DNA of 64,000 nt, taken from Nocardia rosealba (GTDB lineage: Bacteria > Actinomycetota > Actinomycetes > Mycobacteriales > Mycobacteriaceae). The position numbers and the translations under genes were made by a program. The stretch covers positions 228,523 through 292,522 of the forward strand of contig NZ_JAIWNA010000009.1 of assembly GCF_020216065.1 (NCBI RefSeq), given 5' to 3'. Below the pieces are notes generated by a model. That model was not told the DNA's origin. It did no database searches and saw only the letters and a list, made by a program, of their open reading frames with translations. This document shows, piece by piece, positions 34,159 through 43,557 of the stretch (position 1 is the stretch's first letter; each line of letters opens with the position of its first letter).

Positions 34159-34949
34159 CGCTGCGACCAGTTCTGCCGTGGCCCGTGCACGAGGCGCTGT
34201 TTGAGTTCCCGCACCTGCCGCCTGCTCACCGGCAACTCCACCGCGCCGGACGCGCCTTCCGCGCGCAGGCAGACAACCGTGCCGCTTCCCGTGCTGCGCA
34301 ACCCGGTGACCAGCCGTAACGCCACCAGGTACGACCGGTGCACCCGCAGGAAACCCGCACCCTCCCAGCGTGATTCGAGGGCAGTGAGCGGGATGCGCAC
34401 CAGGTGCGACCCGGTCCTGGTGTGCAGGCGCGCGTAATCGCCGTCGGCCTCCACCCAGGCCACATCGGCCCGGTGCACCAGTGTGGTGACCCCGCCGAGT
34501 TCCACCGGGATCACCTCGCTCGGATGCGTCTGCTCCGGGGGCGAAGCCGGCACCGTCGCCCGGGCCGCCGCGATCCGCCGCACCGCCTCGGCCAGCCGCG
34601 CCGCCCGCAACGGTTTGAGCAGGTAATCCACGGCCCCCAGATCGAACGCGGCCACCGCGTGATCGTCGTGCGCGGTCACGAACACCACCGCCGGTGGCTC
34701 GGCAAACTCCGACAGAATCCCCGCCAGTTCCATCCCCGTCAGCCCCGGCATGTCGATATCGAGAAACACCGCATCGACCGGATGCGCCCGCAACACCCGC
34801 AAAGCCCCCGTCGCCTCGGACGCCCCGTGCACTTCCCCCACCCCGACCTGCTCGTTGAGCAGATACACCAGCTCGTCGAGCGCGGGCTTCTCGTCGTCGA
34901 CAGCCAGCACCCGCAGAGCGGTCGAAGCGTCATCAGTGTTCCAGGTCAC
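34155..34949 (-). CDS. LytTR-family response regulator
   Basis: 264 residues. The receiver domain (about 12-125) has acidic D18/D19, phosphoacceptor D64 (VFLDIDMPG) and the conserved lysine in DYLLKPL. The LytTR DNA-binding domain (about 150-255) contains VEADGDYARLHT and FLRVHRSYLVAL. It should regulate the adjoining symporter and small membrane gene in response to the LytS-type kinase at 35955-37133. GTG at 34949 is the start that gives a full receiver domain; the open frame to 35129 overlaps the GNAT gene. Confidence 0.9.
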   Translation of the reverse strand: MTWNTDDASTALRVLAVDDEKPALDELVYLLNEQVGVGEVHGASEATGALRVLRAHPVDAVFLDIDMPGLTGMELAGILSEFAEPPAVVFVTAHDDHAVAAFDLGAVDYLLKPLRAARLAEAVRRIAAARATVPASPPEQTHPSEVIPVELGGVTTLVHRADVAWVEADGDYARLHTRTGSHLVRIPLTALESRWEGAGFLRVHRSYLVALRLVTGLRSTGSGTVVCLRAEGASGAVELPVSRRQVRELKQRLVHGPRQNWSQR

Positions 34950-34974
34950 AGCCCGCTCATCGTAGCGGCTGGAT

Positions 34975-35457
34975 TCAGACGCCGACCACGTACCGCCGCG
35001 CCTGCCCGAGATCGGTCTCGACGATCCCCTCCAGGACGCCGCCGTTGCGTTCGATCGTCCGCGCCGACGCGACATTGTCCTCGGCGCAGATGAGCACGAT
35101 CCGCTCGAGACCGTAGTTCCGCGCCTCACCGAGCATCCGCCCTAGCGCCCATGTACCGAGCCCCCGCCGCCGAGCAGACGGTCTGATTCCGTACCCGATG
35201 TGCCCGAATTCGCCGCATTCGAGCTTCATGGCGATCCCGCCGAGCACCCGATCACCTTCGACGATCCACCGGTAGACGCAGCGATCGCGATCCACTTCGG
35301 TCAACCGGCGCACCCAGGCCTCGAACCCTCGTACAGACCGGACCTCGTCTTCCGCCAGCAGCCCGAATCCGTCCTCCTGGACACCCGCTCCCCACTCGTC
35401 GTGGGCATCCAGCCACGCCGTATGCCAATGCACGTGCGGCACGATCAACTCGGGCAT
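34975..35457 (-). CDS. GNAT-family N-acetyltransferase
   Basis: 160 residues with the RimJ/RimL-like GNAT fold. The acetyl-CoA loop is in GYGIRPSARRRGLGTWAL (about 103-120), followed by CAEDNVASARTIERNGG, the usual motif B. No substrate can be assigned. ATG at 35457 (MPELIVPHVHWH) is preferred to the upstream start at 35511, which would add an unsupported leader. It sits between the two halves of the two-component system. Confidence 0.83.
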   Translation of the reverse strand: MPELIVPHVHWHTAWLDAHDEWGAGVQEDGFGLLAEDEVRSVRGFEAWVRRLTEVDRDRCVYRWIVEGDRVLGGIAMKLECGEFGHIGYGIRPSARRRGLGTWALGRMLGEARNYGLERIVLICAEDNVASARTIERNGGVLEGIVETDLGQARRYVVGV

Positions 35458-35512
35458 ACCGCAGGTTAGCGCGCGGTCGAGGCCTGCTGAGGACAGTTTC
35501 GTCGGGCACAAT

Positions 35513-35950
35513 ATGGTTGTGCGTGAACCGCGAATCCGAGTGGCCGCGTATGTGATTCGCGTGGGCGGTGGCCCGGAACTGCTGGTGTTCGACCACGCCG
35601 GAATGCCGGAAGCCGGAACGCAAATTCCGGCAGGCGGCGTCCACCTCGGTGAGCGGCTCGAGGAAGCGGTCCTGCGCGAAGTCTTCGAGGAAACGGGGCT
35701 GCGTGAGGTGTCGATCGTCGAGGAACTCGCGGTGGACGACCGGGCACATCCTGTGACCGGGCAGCAGCGGTCGACGACCTACTTTCATCTACGCGCCGGC
35801 CCGGAAACGCCTGATTCGTGGCTGCACCGGGTGGAAGGCGAAGGCGTGGACAGCGGGATGTTGTTCGCCTGCCGCTTCGTGGGGTTGCCGCTCGACGAGC
35901 CACTGGCCGACCATCAGGATGCCTGGTTGTCGTTGCTGACTCGGCCGTGA
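35513..35950 (+). CDS. NUDIX hydrolase
   Basis: 145 residues with a complete Nudix box GGVHLGERLEEAVLREVFEETGL at about 41-63 (E47, R55, E56, E59, E60), which hydrolyses nucleoside diphosphates linked to another moiety. The substrate is unknown. ATG at 35513 has no strong ribosome site; GTG at 35519 is possible. On the opposite strand from both flanking genes: 55 bp from the divergent GNAT start and ending 4 bp before the kinase stop. Confidence 0.86.
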   Translation: MVVREPRIRVAAYVIRVGGGPELLVFDHAGMPEAGTQIPAGGVHLGERLEEAVLREVFEETGLREVSIVEELAVDDRAHPVTGQQRSTTYFHLRAGPETPDSWLHRVEGEGVDSGMLFACRFVGLPLDEPLADHQDAWLSLLTRP

Positions 35951-35954
35951 TGAG

Positions 35955-37133
35955 TCAGGCCCGGATTCCGGGGCGGAACTTGGGGACTCGCATGCTGACC
36001 TTGGTGCCCGCGCCGGGGGCGGTTTCCACGACGAGGCCGTAGTCGTTGCCGAAGGCGGCGCGGAGGCGGTCGTCGACATTGGACAGGCCCACGTGGGCGG
36101 CTTCGCCGGTGCGGGTCGGGCCGGAGGTGTCGACGGCGTCGAGGGCGCCGGAGCGCAGCAGGTCGGGGTCCATGCCGATGCCGTCGTCCTCGACGCTGAT
36201 GAGGCAGTCGGTCCCTTCGTCGCTGGCTACGATGCTCAACTGCCCGCCGTGTCTGCCGCCGCCGAGCCCGTGCCGCACCGCGTTCTCGACCAGCGGTTGC
36301 AGGGCGAGGAACGGCAGGACGACGCCCAGCACCTCCGGGGCGATCCGTAGCCGCACATCGAGCGCGTCACCGAAACGGGCTTGCTCCAACGCCAGATACC
36401 GTTCGATATTGCGTAATTCGTCGGCCAGCACGGTGAATTCGCCCGCCGCCCGGAACGAGTACCGGGTGAAGTCGGCGAATTCGAGGATCAGTTCGCGCGC
36501 CCGGTCGGGATCGGTGCGCACGAACGAGGCGATCGTATTGAGCGCGTTGTAGATGAAATGCGGGCTGATCTGGGCGCGCAACGCCCGCACCTCCGCCCGG
36601 TCGACCCGGGCCCGCGAGGCATCCAGTTCCGCCAATTCCAACTGCCCACAGGCATACCGCGCCACCTCGGCCGCCGCACCGAGCATCCCCGGCCCCGGCT
36701 TGCCGGTGATCACCATCCCGAGCGCACCGACCGCCGCCCCCACATCGGTCAGCAACGGTTGCGCGATCAACGTGTGCTCGTCACCGTCGACCAGCACCGG
36801 CCGCTCCGAAGCGATGGCCCGCCGCGCCGCCGCACCGAAGGACCCCAGCATCCCCGTATGCGGCCCGTCCCACGCCAGCAGCACCCCCTCCGCATCGGCG
36901 ACCCCCAACCCCTCCGCCGCCGCCAACGTCCGCAGATGCGGCGCCGCCGCCCGCGCCGACTCCTCGGTCAACCCCCGCCGCAACGGCACCGCCGCCAACG
37001 ACGCCGTATGCAACGCCTGATGCACCGCCCGCTGCGCGGGAGTCGTCACCACCCGCTGCGTCCGCCGCCAGATCAACAGCACGACCATCGCCATCGCCAC
37101 CACCACCGCGACAGCGACCACGAAGGTGGTCAT
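35955..37133 (-). CDS. LytS-type sensor histidine kinase
   Basis: 392 residues: one N-terminal transmembrane helix (about 3-22), a GAF-like sensor domain (about 45-165), a His_kinase domain with phosphoacceptor H192 in QISPHFIYNALNTI, and a HATPase domain (about 270-385) with PLVENAVRHGLGGG and GIGMD. Partner of the LytTR regulator at 34155-34949; GNAT and NUDIX genes now lie between them. Actinobacterial kinases of this type usually control SSS symporters that import small organic acids, which matches the locus. Confidence 0.9.
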   Translation of the reverse strand: MTTFVVAVAVVVAMAMVVLLIWRRTQRVVTTPAQRAVHQALHTASLAAVPLRRGLTEESARAAAPHLRTLAAAEGLGVADAEGVLLAWDGPHTGMLGSFGAAARRAIASERPVLVDGDEHTLIAQPLLTDVGAAVGALGMVITGKPGPGMLGAAAEVARYACGQLELAELDASRARVDRAEVRALRAQISPHFIYNALNTIASFVRTDPDRARELILEFADFTRYSFRAAGEFTVLADELRNIERYLALEQARFGDALDVRLRIAPEVLGVVLPFLALQPLVENAVRHGLGGGRHGGQLSIVASDEGTDCLISVEDDGIGMDPDLLRSGALDAVDTSGPTRTGEAAHVGLSNVDDRLRAAFGNDYGLVVETAPGAGTKVSMRVPKFRPGIRA

Positions 37134-37381
37134 GGATCGATCCGCTCAGCCCGCACGCTCCGATTATGACCGTGACCGCACGCCGTCGACGTCTCCGCCG
37201 CCGGGATCCGACCGGCGGAAAACGGACACCGCCGAGGACGCGCCGGTGACCTTGACCACGACACGCCGGACCATTGCCAGGCGGAGGCAGGGCGCCCGTG
37301 TGGCACGGGAAAACTTGTCGTACCCACATGCCTAGAATGCCAAGGCCAACCCCCGTCGACACCATGGGAGGAAGGACCGTC

Positions 37382-40300
37382 TTGGCTTCGTCCGGATCGT
37401 TCGTTCACCTGCACAACCACACCGAGTACTCCATGCTCGACGGTGCGGCGAAGATTTCGCCGTTGTTCGCGGAGGCGGAGCGGTTGGGGATGACCGCGGT
37501 CGGGATGACCGACCACGGCAACATGTACGGCGCTTCGGAGTTCTACAACTCCGCGAAGAAGGCGGGCATCAAGCCGATCATCGGCATCGAGGCCTACATC
37601 GCGCCGGGTTCGCGGTTCGACACCAAGCGTGTGCTGTGGGGTGATCCGTCGCAGAAGAGTGACGACGTCTCCGGTTCCGGTGCCTACACCCATATGACGA
37701 TGGTCGCCGAGAACGCGACCGGTCTGCGGAACCTGTTCAAGCTGTCGAGTCTTGCCTCGATCGAGGGTCAGCTCGGTAAGTGGGCGCGGATGGACGAGGA
37801 GATCATCGCCCAGCACGCCGAGGGCATCATCGCCACCACCGGTTGCCCCTCGGGTGAGGTGCAGACCCGTCTTCGCCTCGGGCACGAGCGTGAAGCCCTC
37901 GAGGCCGCCGCGAAGTGGCAGGAAATCTTCGGTAAGGAGAACTTCTTCCTCGAGGTGATGGACCACGGTCTGTCGATCGAGCGTCGTGTGCGTGAGGGCC
38001 TGCTCATGGTGAGCAAGCAGCTCGATATCCCCCCGCTGGCCACCAACGACTGCCATTACGTCACCAAGGACCAGTCGACCAATCATGAAGCGCTGCTGTG
38101 CATTCAGACCGGCAAGACGCTCTCGGACCCCACCCGCTTCAAATTCGACGGTGACGGCTACTATCTGAAATCAGCCGAGGAGATGCGTGCCATCTGGGAC
38201 GCCGAAGTCCCCGGCGCGTGTGACAACACCGAACTCATCGGCGAACGGGTCCAGCCCTACGACGAGGTGTGGCAGCACCGCGACCGGATGCCGATCTTCC
38301 CGGTCCCCGAAGGCCATACGCAGGCCAGCTGGCTGCGAAAGGAGGTCCTCGAGGGCCTGGATCGCCGCTTCCCCGACGGTCCGTCACGCGAATACCTCGA
38401 CCGCGCCGACTTCGAGCTCAAAGTCATCTGCGACATGGGGTTCCCCGCCTACTTCCTCGTCGTCGGTGACCTCATCAAGCACGCACTCGAAGTCGGTATC
38501 CGCGTCGGCCCCGGCCGTGGTTCGGCCGCCGGTTCGCTGGTCGCCTACGCGATGGGCATCACCAATATCGACCCCATCCCGCACGGTCTGCTGTTCGAGC
38601 GATTCCTCAACCCCGAGCGCGTGTCGATGCCCGATATCGATATCGACTTCGACGATCGCCGCCGCGGTGAGATGGTCCGCTACGCCACCGAGAAGTGGGG
38701 CAGCGACCGGGTGGCCCAGGTCATCACGTTCGGCACCATCAAGACCAAGGCCGCGATCAAGGACTCCGCGCGAGTCCTGTTCGGCCAGCCCGGTTTCGCC
38801 ATCGCCGACCAGATCTCCAAGGCGCTGCCCCCGCCGATCATGGCCAAGGACATCTCGGTCGCCGGCATCACCGATCCCGACCACGAGCGGTACAAGGAAG
38901 CCGCCGAGGTCCGCGAACTCATCAGCACCAACCCCGATGTCGCCAAGATCTACGAGACCGCGAAGGGTCTGGAAGGGCTGATCCGCAACGCGGGCGTACA
39001 CGCCTGCGCGGTCATCATGTCCTCGGAGCCGCTCACCGACGCCATCCCGGTGTGGAAGCGCGCCCAGGACGGCGCGATCATCACCGGTTGGGACTACCCG
39101 TCGTGCGAGGCCATCGGCCTGCTGAAGATGGACTTCCTCGGCCTGCGCAACCTCACCGTCATCGGTGACGCCCTGGAGAACATCAAGGCCAACCGCGGCA
39201 TCGATCTCGACATGGACAACCTGCCGCTCGATGACCCGGCCACCTACGAATTGCTCGCCCGCGGCGACACTCTCGGCGTGTTCCAGCTCGACGGCAGCGC
39301 CATGCGCGACCTGCTCCGCCGCATGCAGCCCACCGGCTTCGGCGACATCGTCGCGGTGCTCGCGCTCTACCGTCCCGGCCCGATGGGCATGAACGCCCAC
39401 AACGACTACGCCGACCGTAAGAACGGGCGGCAAGAAGTCAAACCGATCCACCCCGAACTCGAAGAGCCGCTGAAAGACATCCTGGCCGACACCTTCGGCC
39501 TGATCGTCTATCAGGAACAGATCATGCAGATCGCGCAGAAGGTGGCCGGGTACTCGCTCGGCCAAGCCGACATCCTGCGCCGCGCCATGGGTAAGAAGAA
39601 GCTGTCGGTGCTGGAAGAGGCCTATGCCGGCTTCCGCGAGGGCATGCTCGCCAACGACTTCTCCGAACCGGCCATCAAGGCGCTGTGGGACACGATCCTC
39701 CCGTTCGCCGGTTACGCGTTCAACAAGTCGCACGCCGCCGGATACGGCCTCGTCTCGTTCTGGACGGCCTATCTGAAGGCGAACTATCCGGCCGAGTACA
39801 TGGCCGGTCTGCTTACCTCCGTCGGTGACGACAAGGACAAGGCCGCGGTCTACCTGTCGGACTGCCGCAAGATGGGCATCACGGTGCTGCCGCCCGATGT
39901 CAACGAGTCGGAGCAGAACTTCGCCTCGGTGGGCAAGGACATCCGTTTCGGTCTCGGCGCGGTGCGCAATGTCGGCGCCAACGTGGTGTCCTCGATCATC
40001 GCCGCCCGCAAGGAGAAGTCGAAGTTCACCGACTTCTCCGATTACCTGAACAAGATCGACGCCACGGCCTGCTCCAAGAAGGTTACCGAATCCCTCATCA
40101 AGGCAGGCGCTTTCGACTCGCTCGGGCATCCCCGCAAGGGCCTGATGCTGGTGCATTCCGATGCGATCGACGCGGTGATGTCGACGAAGAAGGCCGAGGC
40201 GATCGGCCAGTTCGACCTGTTCGGCGGCATGGACGACGCCGACGAGTCGATGGCATCGGTGTTCAACGTGAAGGTGCCCGACGACGAATGGGAAACCAAA

Positions 40301-40927
40301 CACAAGCTGGCCCTGGAGCGGGAGATGCTCGGCCTGTACGTGTCGGGCCACCCGCTCAACGGCGTCGAACACGTCCTCGCCGCCCAGGTGGACACCCCCA
40401 TCCCGGCCATCCTGGAAGGCGACGTCAAGGACGGCGCGCAGGTGACCATCGGCGGCATCCTCGCCTCGGTGAACCGCCGCATCAACAAGAACGGCCTGGC
40501 CTGGGCCTCCGCCCAGCTCGAGGACCTCACCGGTGGCGTGGAAGTGCTGTTCTTTCCCCAGTCCTACTCGGTCTACGGCATGGACGTGGTCGAAGACGCC
40601 GTCGTACTGGTGAAGGCCCGTGTCTCGGTACGCGACGACCGCATCTCCCTGATCGCCAACGACCTCGTGGTGCCCGACCTTTCGGCGATCGGCGTGGCCA
40701 AGCCCGTGTCGGTGGTCATGACCACCCGCATGTGCACGCCGGACAAGGTCAAGGAACTCAAGAAGGTCCTCTCCCGCCATCCCGGAACGTCCGATGTGCA
40801 CATCCGCCACGTCGGCGCCAGAGAAAAGACCACCATGCTCAAGCTCGACGACGCCTGGCGGGTCTCACCGTCCTCGGCGCTGATGGGCGACCTGAAAGCA
40901 CTACTCGGGCCGGGCTGCCTGGGCTGA
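37382..40927 (+). CDS. dnaE: DNA polymerase III alpha subunit (DnaE1)
   Basis: Replicative polymerase of 1181 residues. It has the PHP domain (HLHNHTEYSMLDGA near the N-terminus; in mycobacteria this domain proofreads), the C-family palm with PDIDIDFDD, the fingers and beta-clamp regions, and a C-terminal OB fold (about 1000-1080). TTG at 37382 is chosen because GGGAGGAAGG lies 6-15 nt upstream and the size matches the mycobacterial enzyme; ATG at 37364 is the alternative and would place the ribosome site inside the gene. A TAGAAT hexamer (37333-37338) may be the promoter -10. Confidence 0.95.
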   Translation: MASSGSFVHLHNHTEYSMLDGAAKISPLFAEAERLGMTAVGMTDHGNMYGASEFYNSAKKAGIKPIIGIEAYIAPGSRFDTKRVLWGDPSQKSDDVSGSGAYTHMTMVAENATGLRNLFKLSSLASIEGQLGKWARMDEEIIAQHAEGIIATTGCPSGEVQTRLRLGHEREALEAAAKWQEIFGKENFFLEVMDHGLSIERRVREGLLMVSKQLDIPPLATNDCHYVTKDQSTNHEALLCIQTGKTLSDPTRFKFDGDGYYLKSAEEMRAIWDAEVPGACDNTELIGERVQPYDEVWQHRDRMPIFPVPEGHTQASWLRKEVLEGLDRRFPDGPSREYLDRADFELKVICDMGFPAYFLVVGDLIKHALEVGIRVGPGRGSAAGSLVAYAMGITNIDPIPHGLLFERFLNPERVSMPDIDIDFDDRRRGEMVRYATEKWGSDRVAQVITFGTIKTKAAIKDSARVLFGQPGFAIADQISKALPPPIMAKDISVAGITDPDHERYKEAAEVRELISTNPDVAKIYETAKGLEGLIRNAGVHACAVIMSSEPLTDAIPVWKRAQDGAIITGWDYPSCEAIGLLKMDFLGLRNLTVIGDALENIKANRGIDLDMDNLPLDDPATYELLARGDTLGVFQLDGSAMRDLLRRMQPTGFGDIVAVLALYRPGPMGMNAHNDYADRKNGRQEVKPIHPELEEPLKDILADTFGLIVYQEQIMQIAQKVAGYSLGQADILRRAMGKKKLSVLEEAYAGFREGMLANDFSEPAIKALWDTILPFAGYAFNKSHAAGYGLVSFWTAYLKANYPAEYMAGLLTSVGDDKDKAAVYLSDCRKMGITVLPPDVNESEQNFASVGKDIRFGLGAVRNVGANVVSSIIAARKEKSKFTDFSDYLNKIDATACSKKVTESLIKAGAFDSLGHPRKGLMLVHSDAIDAVMSTKKAEAIGQFDLFGGMDDADESMASVFNVKVPDDEWETKHKLALEREMLGLYVSGHPLNGVEHVLAAQVDTPIPAILEGDVKDGAQVTIGGILASVNRRINKNGLAWASAQLEDLTGGVEVLFFPQSYSVYGMDVVEDAVVLVKARVSVRDDRISLIANDLVVPDLSAIGVAKPVSVVMTTRMCTPDKVKELKKVLSRHPGTSDVHIRHVGAREKTTMLKLDDAWRVSPSSALMGDLKALLGPGCLG

Positions 40928-40937
40928 GCCCGATGAT

Positions 40938-41236
40938 GTGATCCGCCGAGCAATGACGGACGCGGTAGTGCAATTCCTCGACGCCGCACGCATCGATCGC
41001 GCCTCCTTCGTGGCGCATTCGATGAACGGCGCACTGGCTGTCGAACTGGCCGCCCGCTACCCCGAGCGAGTTGATCGTATGGGCGAACGCGACACCTGGG
41101 TGCCGGTGCGGCAGGCCGGTGAGGTCGCCACCCGGCGCTCCCTGACGCGAAGCTGACCCTCGTCCCCGACGCGGGCCACATGCTCCACGAAGACCAACCG
41201 CTTCGCTTCACTACCGCGGTGCGCGAGTTCCTCTGA
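40938..41236 (+). pseudogene. Alpha/beta-hydrolase remnant, broken
   Basis: Two pieces of an alpha/beta hydrolase in different frames. The first (40965-41090) encodes ..VVQFLDAARIDRASFVAHSMNG.LAVELAARYPERV, which includes the nucleophile elbow. The second (41150-41236) encodes TLVPDAGHMLHEDQP....VREFL, the catalytic-histidine end. The region between, about 200 residues in intact relatives, has collapsed to roughly 20 codons, and there is a frame change. This is a decayed gene, not a functional one, between dnaE and a large membrane protein. Confidence 0.75.
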
Positions 41237-41356
41237 GAGGACGGCTGTTCGCCCGATCAGGAGAACTACCGAACTTCCGGACGCTATCTGGTGCCGACAC
41301 CCAGGCCCCGGCGGGGTGATGGCCGGATAGAGGCGAACGGGCTAGCGTCGAAAGGC

Positions 41357-43324
41357 GTGATGTCTGTGACGCTGCTCGACTCGCCCGCATCGGCCGCGTC
41401 GTCTGCGCACAGGCAGCGATTGTCTGTGCGTGTGGTGGTCGGCCTGGCTGTCGCGCTGATTCTCGCCCAGTTGGTTCTGCGGGGCTGGGTGGCGTTTTCC
41501 GGCTTCTTCTACTGGGACGATTTCATCCTCATCGGACAGGTCAGCAGGCACCCCCTGTGGTCGGCGGAGTTGTTGCTGACCAGTCACGATGGGCATGTGA
41601 TGCCGTTGGCGATCGCGTTGACCTGGCTGGTGACGAAGGTGGCGCCGCTGAGCTGGCCCTTCGCGGCGGCGGTGCTCGTCGGGTTGCAACTGCTCGCCTC
41701 GCTCGCGGTGCTACGGCTGCTCGTCGTGCTGATGGGATGGCGGGCGCGGGTGCTCGGACCGCTGCTGTTCTACCTGTTCGTGCCCTTGACCGTGCCCGCG
41801 TTCGCCTGGTGGGCGGCGGCGGTGAACGCCCTGCCGTTGCAGATCGCGCTGGCCTGGGTGAGCGCGGACGCCGTCCTGCTGGCGCGGACGGGCAGGCGTC
41901 GCCACGCGATATCGGGTGCTCTCGTCTCGGCTATGGCCTTGCTGTCGTTCGAGAAGTCGATCGTCGTGCTACCGGTGGCGTGCGCGGTGGTCGCGTTGTC
42001 GGCGCATGTCGCGGGGCGTCCCTGGCGTGATGCGGTTCGTCGCGGGGGAGCGCTCTGGGTGGCGGGCGGCGCCGTCTTGCTCGCCTGGGCCGCTGTGTTC
42101 CTGTTGGTCATCCAGCGCCCGCGCGGGCTGACCGGGCCCGAAGATCCCGGCGCGCTGCTCAGCCGGGCGCTGTCGGACGGATTGGTCCCCGCCTTGTTCG
42201 GTGGTCCGTGGCGATGGGAACGGTGGCAACCGGCCACGCCCTGGGCCGACCCGCCAGGCCTGGCCGTCCTCATCTGTTGGCTACTGCTGATCCTGTTGGC
42301 GGCGTGGACAATTCGCTCCCGGGCGCGGGTGACTGCGGTCTGGTTGTGCGCTGCGGCCTACGCCATCGCGACCATAGCCCCGGTGATCGTGCTGCGCGAC
42401 GGGCCCGGCACCGCCGCCCTGCTACTCCAGTCCATGCGCTACTTCGCCGACTTCGCCGTGATTGCCACAATCGCCCTTGCGCTGATTCTGCAGGCACGGC
42501 GTTCCGCTGTCGCGCAGGAGGATTCGTCACCCGACCGTCGCGGGTCCGACACGGCGGACGCTCGTCCACGCACCGCAGGCATGTTGCCGCGCAGCCGTTT
42601 CCGGTTCAGGACCGGCTCGGTCGGAGGGTCCCAGCCGAGCGAACGCCTGCGAACCGGCCCGACATCGCGCATCCCGAGAGACCTGCCCACCTCGACGCTG
42701 TTCGCGATACCCGCCGTCCTCTTCCTGCTGAGCAGCGTCATCTCCACAATCACCTTCACCCGGTCATGGGAACCGAGCCCGGCGCGCACCTACATCACCG
42801 GCGTGCGCGCGGCCCTCCCGACAGCGACGGACGCCCCACTGCTGCCGCAGGAAGTCCCCTGGAATGTCTTGAACCCGTTGGCTTTCCCGCAGAACATGAC
42901 CGACCACGTCCTCGCTCCGATCGCGACGCCGACAACGTTCGCCGCAGCCACTCCGACGCTGCGGATGATCACCGACACCGGCGACATCGTCGACGCGTAT
43001 GTCTGGTGGAACCGCGCCGTCACCCCGGGTCCGGAACCGCAATGTGGCCACCGAGTGCGCGGCAGCACCTCGATCCCCTTGGACGGTCCCATGCAGATCC
43101 GCGACTGGACCGCCCAGATCAACTACTTCGCCGACCGTGACGGCCGGATCGCGGTGTCCTTCGAAGGCGACACCGAAACCGTCGCCGACGTGCGACAGGG
43201 CCTGAACACGGTGTACGTCCGGCTGCTCGGCGGCGGCGACGCCCTGCGGGTCAGGCCGCTCGAGCCTGAACAGTCGCTGTGTGTGGGGGTGGGACCGGTC
43301 GGCGTCGCCGCCTTCCCGCGCTGA
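41357..43324 (+). CDS. Large multi-spanning membrane protein, GT-C-like, unknown function
   Basis: 655 residues with about 10-11 transmembrane helices in the first 460 residues, a Pro/Arg-rich loop (about 400-450) and a C-terminal extracytoplasmic domain (about 475-655). An acidic FYWDDFILIG motif in the first extracytoplasmic loop resembles the DD motif of GT-C glycosyltransferases; this is a guess at class, not at substrate. GTG at 41357 is 8 nt after a TAGCGT hexamer (41343-41348), so the mRNA may be leaderless; ATG at 41360 is the next choice. It runs toward the displaced treZ. Confidence 0.7.
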   Translation: MMSVTLLDSPASAASSAHRQRLSVRVVVGLAVALILAQLVLRGWVAFSGFFYWDDFILIGQVSRHPLWSAELLLTSHDGHVMPLAIALTWLVTKVAPLSWPFAAAVLVGLQLLASLAVLRLLVVLMGWRARVLGPLLFYLFVPLTVPAFAWWAAAVNALPLQIALAWVSADAVLLARTGRRRHAISGALVSAMALLSFEKSIVVLPVACAVVALSAHVAGRPWRDAVRRGGALWVAGGAVLLAWAAVFLLVIQRPRGLTGPEDPGALLSRALSDGLVPALFGGPWRWERWQPATPWADPPGLAVLICWLLLILLAAWTIRSRARVTAVWLCAAAYAIATIAPVIVLRDGPGTAALLLQSMRYFADFAVIATIALALILQARRSAVAQEDSSPDRRGSDTADARPRTAGMLPRSRFRFRTGSVGGSQPSERLRTGPTSRIPRDLPTSTLFAIPAVLFLLSSVISTITFTRSWEPSPARTYITGVRAALPTATDAPLLPQEVPWNVLNPLAFPQNMTDHVLAPIATPTTFAAATPTLRMITDTGDIVDAYVWWNRAVTPGPEPQCGHRVRGSTSIPLDGPMQIRDWTAQINYFADRDGRIAVSFEGDTETVADVRQGLNTVYVRLLGGGDALRVRPLEPEQSLCVGVGPVGVAAFPR

Positions 43325-43557
43325 CCGGACTACCCAGGATTCATGGCGCCCCGGCGCAGGCATTTCTTGCCGAGTTGCGCGGCGGCCGGCACGAACACGA
43401 TGCCGCTACCACCCGACGCCACAATGACATGGTCACCCCGACCGCAGCGGCGACTCTGATCCGACTCGCCGGGCGCACCGAAGCCGATGCTGGGCATCGC
43501 GACCGATCAGCAATCGTTGCCCGGGCGTGCCGCCGCGTGCCGTGCGATGCTGACTCC

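Noticed and set aside
43325..43557. Open frame upstream of treZ that would extend it by 93 residues
   Set aside because: The predicted extension is Arg/Ala-rich without homology; TreZ homology starts at 43558. Probably an inversion-breakpoint spacer.
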